NCBI GenBank assembly: GCA_946479015.1
Contig: CAMLEQ010000189.1
Span: 1-7,268, forward strand
Direction: 5' to 3'
From: an uncultured Gemmatimonadota bacterium
Lineage (GTDB): Bacteria > Gemmatimonadota > Gemmatimonadetes > Gemmatimonadales > Gemmatimonadaceae
Length of the DNA stretch: 7,268 nucleotides
Shown here: in pieces, positions 1 to 5,171 of the stretch
Numbering within the stretch: the first letter of the stretch is position 1
How the letters are laid out: the number at the start of each line of letters is the position of its first letter
Made by a program: the position numbers and the translations under genes
Notes under the pieces: generated by a model
The model's input: the letters and a program-made list of their open reading frames with translations, nothing else
The model's database searches: none
What the model was told of the DNA's origin: nothing

Positions 1-2
1 CG

Positions 3-275
3 ATCTTCCCGCGCTACGAAACGGAGAACGCGGCCCAGATCCCCACGTCGTTCGGTGGGCTGGTGTTCATGATGTCGTCGGTGGCGCTGGTGGGGGGCGT
101 GGTGATTCTGGAGGCGCGCCCGGTGTACATCTACCTCGGCTCGCGCGCGCTCGGCACGCCGAAGGATCCGGGGGCGATGATGGCGGGGTTCGGGGCCGCC
201 GCGCTCCTCTGTCTGGTGGCCACCTTCCTGCCGCTGCACGTGGCGCAGCGGCGGCTGGAGCGACTCGAGCTCTGA
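3..275 (+). CDS. ABC-2-like exporter permease, C-terminal fragment (5' end outside window)
   Basis: The reading frame is already open at the left edge, so only the last 90 residues are visible and the true start lies outside the window. The fragment begins with the stretch IFPRYETENAAQIPTSFGG. Acidic/Asn-rich FPxxxxEN...SFGG segments of this kind occur near the C-terminus of ABC-2-type exporter membrane subunits (the ABC_tran_2 / ABC_export type families). Two hydrophobic segments follow, at about residues 19-37 and 59-79 of the fragment, separated by a short polar loop with GTPKDPG. A basic tail (AQRRLERLEL) follows, as expected for a cytoplasmic end. The protein would be the membrane half of an exporter whose ATPase is probably encoded upstream. 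Its substrate cannot be told. It is the only plus-strand gene and converges on the ccm cluster with a 19-bp gap. The family call rests on motif memory; membrane protein identity is firmer than exporter identity. Confidence 0.66.
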   Translation: MFPRYETENAAQIPTSFGGLVFMMSSVALVGGVVILEARPVYIYLGSRALGTPKDPGAMMAGFGAAALLCLVATFLPLHVAQRRLERLEL

Positions 276-286
276 CCGGAGGCGCC

Positions 287-304
287 GGCCGCCCTCAGGC
301 GGCC
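287..304. terminator. Hairpin between convergent genes, possible bidirectional terminator
   Basis: A perfect 7-bp inverted repeat (GGCCGCC, loop CTCA, GGCGGCC) lies 12 bp after the exporter stop codon and overlaps the last two codons and the stop codon of the zinc-ribbon gene on the other strand. Convergent genes often share such a structure. No T-rich tract follows on either strand, so it is not a classical intrinsic terminator. In sequence this GC-rich, a 7-bp repeat could also arise by chance. Confidence 0.35.
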
Positions 305-780
305 AGCGTGCTCCCGCAGGCGGCGCAGAAGCGGGCGCCCGCCTCGGTCACCTCGGCGCCGCACCGCCCGCACCGTCCCGCCAGCCAGCGGCCGCACGAG
401 GAGCAGTAGAGGGCGTCGTGCTCCGGACGCGGGCCGCACTGCGCGCACGAGGAGTGGCGCGCGCGGTACGCGAGCACCACCGCCTCCACCTCGTCGTCCG
501 GTACTGCGGCGGCATCCTCGGCGCGCATCGCCGCGAGCGCCTCGCGCGTGTACGTGGCGCGCAGCGCGGCGTAGTCCTGGTCCGAGAGCTTTCCCGTCTC
601 GCGGTCGAACTCCACCTCGCGCAGCGCCTCCACCGCGCGCCGCGCCGCGCTCTGCTCCGCGGCGGTGCGTGGCGCGGCGGCCGGGGGCGCCACGGGCGCC
701 CCCGGCTCCTGGAAGAGCGGCCAGAGCACGAACCCGAGCGCGATGAGCGCGAGGATGGTCCCGACGATCAGCGTGGTCAT
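295..780 (-). CDS. CcmI-like membrane protein with double zinc ribbon
   Basis: This 161-residue protein has one N-terminal membrane segment (about residues 3-21, ending LWPLF). A segment with the look of the CcmI N-terminal region follows (about 40-90, AVEALREVEFDRETGKLSDQ), matching the usual pattern of a helix carrying E-x-D...G-x-L/I-S/D-x-x-x-Y. The C-terminus holds two CxxC...CxxC units: C112/C115 with C126/C129, and C137/C140 with C152/C155. This is a double zinc ribbon. Classical CcmI has a periplasmic TPR domain that holds apocytochrome c; here that domain is missing and the zinc ribbons take its place. By CcmI topology the part after the membrane segment would be cytoplasmic, which is inference. 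The start is fixed by ATGA: its ATG overlaps the ccmH TGA, and there is no good Shine-Dalgarno, so coupled translation is likely. It is the last gene of the cluster. The role in cytochrome c maturation rests on position plus the CcmI-like segment. Confidence 0.72.
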   Translation of the reverse strand: MTTLIVGTILALIALGFVLWPLFQEPGAPVAPPAAAPRTAAEQSAARRAVEALREVEFDRETGKLSDQDYAALRATYTREALAAMRAEDAAAVPDDEVEAVVLAYRARHSSCAQCGPRPEHDALYCSSCGRWLAGRCGRCGAEVTEAGARFCAACGSTLAA

Positions 781-1370
781 TGGTCGTCGCGCCGGAGCAT
801 CGCCCGGAGTCTCGCCATCTCCTCCGGCGTGGCGTTCACCGGAATCTCTTCGACGGGGGACGGCGCCGCCGCCGGACGCTGCCACCGCCGCAGCAGCGCG
901 AGCACGAGCGCCGTGCCGCCGCCGAGCGCCGCGAACGGCATCAGGTAGCCAGCGAGGTTGAACCCCTCCTTCTTCGGCTCCATGAGCACGCGCTGGCCGT
1001 ACGTCCCGACGAACGCGTCCAGGATCTCCTGCGCCGAGTAGCCGCCGGCCACGAGCGCCATCACGTCCTGGTGCATCTTCGGCGACACCTGGCAGGTGAA
1101 GTCCGTGGTGCGGCAGGTGTACACGTCGAGATTGCACCCGCACTGACAGTGGATGCGGTGCTCCAGCTCGTCGCGCTGCGCCGCCGTCATGGACGGCGCG
1201 GCCGACTTCGCGGGGCGCTGCACGGGCTTGTAGCGGTCGTCGTCCATGGGCATGTTCGTCGCGCCCACGCGCTGCGCGCCCTGCTGCGCGGCGCTCTGCC
1301 GCGGGAGCATGGCGGTCACCGCTCCGGCGGCGAGCACGCCGAGGAAGCGGCGGCGGTCCATCTCGCTCAC
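777..1370 (-). CDS. ccmH: CcmH-type cytochrome c maturation protein, atypical cysteine motif
   Basis: This 197-residue protein fits the CcmH/CycL/NrfF family, periplasmic thiol-redox proteins that help reduce apocytochrome CxxCH cysteines before heme attachment. A basic, hydrophobic N-terminus (DRRRFLGVLAAGAVTA) forms a signal sequence with a twin-arginine-like RRxFL pattern and a possible cleavage site after SAA. The core (about 60-130) has the family layout: a helix ending in ELEHRIHCQCGC, then PKMHQDVMALVAGGYSAQEI and FVGTYGQRVL. The canonical LRCxxC is replaced by C75, C77, C79, followed by C86 and C93. A C-terminal membrane helix lies at about 137-160, then a basic stretch and a polar tail. 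The GTG start is chosen because it forms a GTGA overlap with the ccmF stop and has AGGAGG at 1378-1383 with 7-nt spacing. An ATG three codons downstream (position 1361) is the alternative. Family call firm; redox mechanism uncertain. Confidence 0.85.
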   Translation of the reverse strand: MSEMDRRRFLGVLAAGAVTAMLPRQSAAQQGAQRVGATNMPMDDDRYKPVQRPAKSAAPSMTAAQRDELEHRIHCQCGCNLDVYTCRTTDFTCQVSPKMHQDVMALVAGGYSAQEILDAFVGTYGQRVLMEPKKEGFNLAGYLMPFAALGGGTALVLALLRRWQRPAAAPSPVEEIPVNATPEEMARLRAMLRRDDQ

Positions 1371-3388
1371 GTCGCCTCCTCCTTCGCCGGCTCGAGCACG
1401 GCGGCGTAGCCGGCCTGCGGCTTCCGCCGCTCCGCCTGCGGCCACATCACGATCAGGCCGCCGATGGCCATGATCATCCCGCCGTACCAGACCCACCACA
1501 CGAGCGGGTTGAAGGTGATGCGCATCTCGGCCGTGTCCTCGCCGGTCACGCCGGCGAGCACCACGTAGACGTCCTGGCGCAGCCCCCCGAGGATCCCCAC
1601 CTCGGTGGAGGGCTGGAAGGTCGGCACGCCGCGGCTGTCCACGTGCTGCCGCTTCTCGCTCTTGATCACGTCCACCCGCTTGCCGTTCCGCCACGCCTCG
1701 AGGAGCACGGCCGTGGTGTGCCGGTTGAGCTCATCGTAGCGGGAGACGCCCTGGCTCACGAAGCGCCAGTGGTCGCCGTACGGGTCGATGGCCTCGTACG
1801 ACTGGCCGCCGCGCAGCGTGACGTCGAACTCCTTCTTGAACGCGAGGCCGGCGAACGCCGCGAACAGCACCACCACGCCCACGTGCACGATGTAGCCGCC
1901 GTAGCGGCGGCGGTTCCGCGCCACCAGGCGGACGAGGGCCACGAGCCAGCTCTCGCCGTACATGCGCCGCCGCGCGCCCACCCCCTTCCGGAACTCCTGG
2001 AGGATGGTCGTGAGCACGAACGCCGCGAGCGCGTAGGCGATCACCGCGTGCACGTCGCGCATCCCCATCGCGACGAGCAACGCGCCGACCACCACCAGCG
2101 CCACCAGCGGGCCGGTGAACTGCCGCTTGAGGTTGGCGGTGGACGCGCGCCGCCAGGCGATGAGCGGTCCGATCCCGGTGAGGGCGAGCAGCCCCAGCCC
2201 GAGCGGGATGTTCACCTGATTGAAGAACGGCGGGCCGACGGTGATCTTGTTGTTCGTCACCGCCTCGCTGAGGATGGGGAAGAGCGTCCCCCACAGCACG
2301 GAGAAGGCGATCCCGACGAGCAGCAGGTTGTTGAAGAGGAAGCTCGCCTCGCGGCTCACCATGCTCTCCAGCTCCGCCTTCGCCTTGAGGTCGTCCAGCC
2401 GCGTGGCCACCAGGTACGCGGTGACGGCGATCGCCAGGATCAGGAAGCCGCCGAACCAGTAGCCCACCGAGGACTGCGCGAAGGCGTGCACGCTCGAGAT
2501 CACGCCGCTCCGGGTGATGAACGTCCCCAGAATGGAGAGCAGGAACGCGGACACCACCAGCGTCACGTTCCACTTCCGGAGCATCCCGCGCTTCTCCTGC
2601 ACCATGATCGAGTGCAGGAAGGCCGTGTTCACGAGCCAGGGGAGGAAGGAGGCGTTCTCCACCGGATCCCATGCCCAGTAGCCGCCCCACCCCAGCTCCA
2701 CGTACGCCCACCACATCCCGATGATGATCCCGACGGTGTTGAAGAACCAGGAGATCAACGCCCAGCGCCGCACGGGGGTGAGCCACTCGTTGTCGAGGCG
2801 TCGCGTGATGAGCGCGCCGACGGCGTACGCGAAGGGGATCGCGGTGGCGATGTAGCCCAGGTACAGGTTGGGCGGATGCGCGGCCATCCCCGGATTCTGG
2901 AGCTGGGGGTTCATCCCGCGCCCATCGGGGGGGATCCAGTCCAGCCGCGCGTACGGGTTCGCGCCGAAGCAGAGCACGAGGATGAAGAAGAGCGCGATCG
3001 CGGAGAGCGTGGGCACCACCCACGGCATCAGCTCGCGATTCGACTTCCGCCCCGTGTACACGGCGATGGCCGAGTAGATGGAGAGGATGAGCGCCCAGAA
3101 CAGGAGCGATCCCGCCTGGCCGGCCCAGAACGCGGTGATCTTGTAGGCCTTGGGCAGGTTCGCGCTCGTGAACGAGGCGACGAAGCGGAAGGAGAAGTCG
3201 GAGGTGAGGAGCGCCGTCCAGAGCCCGAGGGAGGCGAGGACGATGAAAGCGCAGGTCGCGTAGAGCGCGCGCCGGGCGCTGGCCACCAACTCGGGGCGGC
3301 GCGTGGCCGCCCCCGCGAATCCCGCCGTCGTTCCCCAGGCCGCCATGAGGAGCGCGACCCAGAGCGACAGCTCGCCGATGAGGATCAT
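1367..3388 (-). CDS. ccmF: Cytochrome c heme lyase subunit CcmF
   Basis: This 673-residue polytopic inner-membrane protein is full length for CcmF (usually about 630-680). CcmF takes heme from holo-CcmE and joins it to apocytochrome c on the periplasmic side. The tryptophan-rich WWD motif is at 233-244 (GWGGYWAWDPVE). Four histidines sit where the family's heme ligands are expected: H171 (AAHPPNLYLGY) and H301 (SSVHAFAQS) flanking the WWD region, H259 (TAFLHS) and H502 (GYIVHVGVVV) in membrane helices. I count roughly 13-15 hydrophobic helices. A large soluble loop at about 518-625 precedes a last helix near 630-649 that ends in MWPQ. The ATG start forms an ATGA overlap with the ccmE stop and gives the family N-terminus ILIGELSLWVALLM. 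A longer in-frame extension to 3472 is rejected because it lies inside ccmE. No Shine-Dalgarno is visible, so coupling to ccmE is likely. Confidence 0.97.
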   Translation of the reverse strand: MILIGELSLWVALLMAAWGTTAGFAGAATRRPELVASARRALYATCAFIVLASLGLWTALLTSDFSFRFVASFTSANLPKAYKITAFWAGQAGSLLFWALILSIYSAIAVYTGRKSNRELMPWVVPTLSAIALFFILVLCFGANPYARLDWIPPDGRGMNPQLQNPGMAAHPPNLYLGYIATAIPFAYAVGALITRRLDNEWLTPVRRWALISWFFNTVGIIIGMWWAYVELGWGGYWAWDPVENASFLPWLVNTAFLHSIMVQEKRGMLRKWNVTLVVSAFLLSILGTFITRSGVISSVHAFAQSSVGYWFGGFLILAIAVTAYLVATRLDDLKAKAELESMVSREASFLFNNLLLVGIAFSVLWGTLFPILSEAVTNNKITVGPPFFNQVNIPLGLGLLALTGIGPLIAWRRASTANLKRQFTGPLVALVVVGALLVAMGMRDVHAVIAYALAAFVLTTILQEFRKGVGARRRMYGESWLVALVRLVARNRRRYGGYIVHVGVVVLFAAFAGLAFKKEFDVTLRGGQSYEAIDPYGDHWRFVSQGVSRYDELNRHTTAVLLEAWRNGKRVDVIKSEKRQHVDSRGVPTFQPSTEVGILGGLRQDVYVVLAGVTGEDTAEMRITFNPLVWWVWYGGMIMAIGGLIVMWPQAERRKPQAGYAAVLEPAKEEAT
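1378..1383 (-). promoter_or_regulatory. Shine-Dalgarno of ccmH deciding a GTG start
   Basis: AGGAGG lies within the 3' end of ccmF, 7 nt before the GTG at 1370. The next ATG (1361) would be 16 nt away, which favours the GTG. Confidence 0.7.
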
Positions 3389-3840
3389 GTGCGGGCCGCG
3401 CTCGCGGCGCCCGCGCGATAACCCGGGGTGCTGCGGTACTTCTCCGGCGCGTTCTCGTAGCGCGACGCGCACTTCGCGAGCACCGTGGTGGCGCGGAAGG
3501 TGCCATCGCGGGCGAGCCGCCCCTCGAGCACCACGTCCACGCCGTCGGTGAAGGTGTCCGGCGGCAGCCCGTGATAGCTCACCGGGAACTGCCGCGCGCC
3601 ATCGGTGACCTTGAAGGTGAGGTCGGTGCCGCCGGCGGAGCGCACGATCGAGCCGGGCACTACCTTCGCGCCCACCTTCACCCCGGTGCCGTAGAACGAC
3701 GGATCCGACGCCACTTTCGTCGCCAGCTCGGTGGGCGTCAGGTAGTAGACTCCCGTCTGCTTGATCGAGCTCGCCATGAGATAGCCGGATGTGCCCAGCA
3801 CGAGGGCGCCGCCGATCAGGAACTTGCTTCGTGCTTTCAT
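3385..3840 (-). CDS. ccmE: Heme chaperone CcmE, Cys-type (CxxxY) variant
   Basis: This 151-residue protein has one N-terminal signal-anchor (about 6-24, FLIGGALVLGTSGYLMAS). A beta-rich OB-fold-like periplasmic domain follows: VYYLTPTELATK, a GxxVKVGAKVVPGSI strand pair, LTFKVTDGARQFPVSYHGLP, then PDTFTDGVDVVLEGRL. This is the CcmE fold, which receives heme and delivers it to CcmF. The heme-attachment site normally reads LAKHxxxY with a covalent histidine. Here it reads LAKCASRY, with C124 (codon TGC, complement of 3469-3471) and Y128, so the site is CxxxY. Such Cys-type CcmE proteins are known from archaea and some bacteria, including Desulfovibrio, with a variant System I. A short disordered tail follows. 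The start is supported by GGAGG and AAGGA just upstream. It overlaps ccmF by 4 nt and lies 31 bp after the 75-residue gene. Confidence 0.96.
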   Translation of the reverse strand: MKARSKFLIGGALVLGTSGYLMASSIKQTGVYYLTPTELATKVASDPSFYGTGVKVGAKVVPGSIVRSAGGTDLTFKVTDGARQFPVSYHGLPPDTFTDGVDVVLEGRLARDGTFRATTVLAKCASRYENAPEKYRSTPGYRAGAASAART

Positions 3841-3841
3841 G

Positions 3842-3854
3842 TCCTTCCGCCTCC
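3842..3854 (-). promoter_or_regulatory. Shine-Dalgarno of ccmE
   Basis: Upstream of the ccmE ATG the minus strand reads GGAGGCGGAAGGAC. GGAGG is 9 nt from the start codon and AAGGA only 1 nt, so GGAGG is the likely site. Its first base closes the hairpin at 3854-3870, so folding of that hairpin could affect access to it. Confidence 0.55.
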
Positions 3855-3870
3855 GCGGCCGTGGGCCGCG
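3854..3870 (-). other. Intercistronic hairpin upstream of ccmE
   Basis: A perfect 7-bp inverted repeat with a 3-nt loop (plus strand CGCGGCC GTG GGCCGCG) fills most of the 31-bp gap between the 75-residue gene and ccmE. There is no T tract after it. It could set relative expression, protect an RNA end, or be chance in GC-rich DNA. Confidence 0.35.
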
Positions 3871-3871
3871 T

Positions 3872-4099
3872 CTATTGCTTCGCCTGCGAGTGGGCCGCCT
3901 CGCGCCGCACGCTCGCCATGATGGCCTCGAGCTCCGCCTCGGCCTGCGCGCGCTCCTCGGCGGTCCACGCGGTGGTGCTGCGGCTCAGCTCGCGCACGCG
4001 CTCCAGCATCTGATTCACCAGCGTGCGCAACACTTCGTTCGACCGGCGCTCGCCCGCCGTGCCGGCACCGGCCGGCGGATTGCTCGCGGATTCGCCCAT
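3872..4099 (-). CDS. Small helical protein of unknown function (75 aa)
   Basis: I do not recognise this protein. It has 75 residues, no signal peptide and no membrane segment. The first 20 residues are rich in Gly, Ala, Pro and Ser and look disordered. From about 21 to 70 it is strongly helix-forming and charged (EVLRTLVNQMLERVRELSR, then TAEERAQAEAELEAIMASVR), with spaced Leu/Val/Met suggesting an amphipathic or coiled-coil pair. It ends at TAG 31 bp before ccmE and is probably on the same transcript. It is not a CcmD, which is small but has a membrane helix. The ATG at 4099 is chosen because the protein pattern begins there and the open frame upstream runs into the neighbouring gene. No good Shine-Dalgarno is seen, so an internal start is possible. 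Being the first gene after the putative promoter supports it as real. Confidence 0.6.
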   Translation of the reverse strand: MGESASNPPAGAGTAGERRSNEVLRTLVNQMLERVRELSRSTTAWTAEERAQAEAELEAIMASVRREAAHSQAKQ

Positions 4100-4155
4100 G
4101 CGGGTCTCGGGTTGGAGGGAGCTCTCGTACCGGCAGCGGCACGCCACAGCACGAG

Positions 4156-4161
4156 AATATA
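4156..4161 (-). promoter_or_regulatory. Candidate -10 element for the ccm unit
   Basis: In the 107-bp gap (4100-4206) an AT-rich island on the minus strand reads TCTATATTCTCG. TATATT differs from the -10 consensus TATAAT at one position and lies about 57 nt before the ATG of the 75-residue gene. No convincing TTGACA-like -35 is found 16-18 bp upstream; that site falls in the loop of the neighbouring hairpin. The rest of the gap shows nothing else. Confidence 0.35.
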
Positions 4162-4170
4162 GACCGCCGC

Positions 4171-4192
4171 GCGCGCCCCGAGTAGGGCGCGC
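4171..4192 (-). terminator. Hairpin after the DUF2279 gene, possible terminator
   Basis: A perfect 8-bp inverted repeat (plus strand GCGCGCCC, loop CGAGTA, GGGCGCGC) begins 14 bp after the stop of the upstream minus-strand gene. The minus-strand sequence after it is GCGGCGGTCTATATTCT, with only a weak T content. It would separate the mtnA-glpK-udg transcript from the ccm transcript. Low T content leaves it uncertain. Confidence 0.4.
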
Positions 4193-4206
4193 CCGGTGCA
4201 CTGCGC

Positions 4207-4521
4207 TCACCGCGTGTGGTCGAGCGCCACCGCGGCCGCCGCGGCGCCGGCCGCGTCCCACGCGAGGTCCTTCGCGCTGAAGTCCCCCTCCACATGCCGA
4301 TCGTGCACCTCCTTTGCCGCGCCCGCCGCGAGCGTGATCCCCGCCGCGGCGCCGAGCGCGGTCCCGTGCTCCACGCGCGCCGCGCGCAGCGCGCCGTAGC
4401 TCACGCTCTCGATGAACGCCGACATGAAGAAATGCTTCACCTTGTCCGGCGCGAGCCACCGGTCGCTCCCGGAGTGCCCCGGGTGCAGCGACAGCGCGAA
4501 CACGAGCGCGAGCGCGCGCAT
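4207..4521 (-). CDS. YfiM/DUF2279-like small envelope protein
   Basis: This 104-residue protein resembles the YfiM/DUF2279 family, predicted small envelope lipoproteins of unknown role. Shared signatures are DKVKHFFMSA (26-35), AAGAAKEVHD (65-74) and FSAKDLAWDAAGAA (81-94), closely matching the family's DK..HF, SKE.WD and W/S-KDLAWD-AGA. The N-terminus (MRALALVFALSLHPGHSGS) is a short hydrophobic signal-like stretch but has no lipobox cysteine. The protein therefore may not be a lipoprotein, and could be membrane-anchored or secreted. The segment at about 52-70 is hydrophobic and could be another helix. The ATG overlaps the glycosylase stop by one base (TGATG), and GGAG lies 6 nt upstream, so coupled translation is likely. 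A longer frame upstream is a shadow of the glycosylase gene. No function is established for the family. Confidence 0.72.
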   Translation of the reverse strand: MRALALVFALSLHPGHSGSDRWLAPDKVKHFFMSAFIESVSYGALRAARVEHGTALGAAAGITLAAGAAKEVHDRHVEGDFSAKDLAWDAAGAAAAAVALDHTR

Positions 4522-5171
4522 CAGGCGCTCCGCCGCGCGGCGGCCGCGTCCCGCGACACACCCAGCGCCGACAGCTCCTCGCCGAGCAGCGCGAGCGCGC
4601 GATCGAGCAGCACCCGGTGCGCGGGAGCGTTCACCCAACTGCTCGCCCCGGAGGGGTGCGGCAGCGGGATCGCGCGCGACGTGCCGCCCGCGTGATGCAC
4701 CTCGTGCACGCGCCCCACGAGCTCGTCGAGGGGTCGCGGCTCGAGGAACCGGTCGATCGCCAGCCGTCCCACCGGGATCAGCAGCGCCGGCTTGATCAGC
4801 GTCAGCTCCGACTCGAGCCACCCACTGCACATCTCGCGCTCGTGCGGCGAGGGGACGCGGTCTCCCCGGCCGCTCGGGCTCGGCCCGGGATAGCAGCGCG
4901 TGACGGCGGCGATGTACACGCGCTCGCGGAAGGTGCCCTCGTCCACGCCGGCGCGCTCGAGCCAACGGAAGAGCGTCTTCCCCGCGCGGCCGGCGAAGGC
5001 GCGGTGGCCGCCCACCTCCACCTTCCCCGGCGCCTGCCCCACGAGCATCGCGCGCGGGGCGCGCGCCTCCGAGAGGATGGGGCGCACCGCGGGATCGGCG
5101 TGCCCGCAGCGCCGGCACGCCGCGAGCGCGGCGCAGTGCGCCTCGAGCAGCAGGGGGAGGTCGCGGCGCAT
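4521..5171 (-). CDS. Uracil-DNA glycosylase superfamily protein, candidate Fe-S (family 4-like)
   Basis: This 216-residue protein belongs to the PF03167 uracil-DNA glycosylase superfamily, which removes uracil from DNA to start base excision repair. Motif 1 is GQAPGKVE (45-52), followed by GGHRAFAGRAGKTLFRWL (54-71). This is the GxxPG...xxFxGxAG pattern of family 4, with A in place of the usual P of RPF. The C-terminal HPS motif is H172-P173-S174. C19, C22, C93 and C115 match the spacing logic of the family 4 iron-sulfur cluster (CxxC near the N-terminus, then two distant cysteines); C13 is extra. The strand before C93 reads YIAAVTRC, without the Asn usual in family 4 (TNxVKC). In that respect it recalls family 5. 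A Gly/Pro/Ser-rich insertion (95-104) precedes the fourth cysteine. The ATG forms a TGATG overlap with the glpK stop and has GAGGGG upstream. Superfamily certain, subfamily open. Confidence 0.86.
   Translation of the reverse strand: MRRDLPLLLEAHCAALAACRRCGHADPAVRPILSEARAPRAMLVGQAPGKVEVGGHRAFAGRAGKTLFRWLERAGVDEGTFRERVYIAAVTRCYPGPSPSGRGDRVPSPHEREMCSGWLESELTLIKPALLIPVGRLAIDRFLEPRPLDELVGRVHEVHHAGGTSRAIPLPHPSGASSWVNAPAHRVLLDRALALLGEELSALGVSRDAAAARRSA

Noticed and set aside
1643..3421. A 592-residue open frame on the plus strand opposite ccmF
   Set aside because: Its product is rich in Arg, His, Glu and Pro with no recognisable domain, and it is antisense to a gene with every CcmF motif. It is a shadow caused by high GC at third positions.
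1731..3506. A 591-residue minus-strand frame overlapping ccmF in another frame
   Set aside because: Composition is Arg/Ala/His-rich with no hydrophobic segments, while the ccmF frame has all family motifs.
3872..4099. The 75-residue protein as CcmD
   Set aside because: CcmD has a membrane helix near its N-terminus; this protein has none and is charged throughout.
4158..4163. TATAGA on the plus strand as a -10 element
   Set aside because: No plausible plus-strand gene follows. The same AT island makes more sense on the minus strand, where the ccm unit begins.
4521..5171. UdgX identity for the glycosylase
   Set aside because: The KRRIH-type insertion that marks UdgX after motif 1 is not seen.
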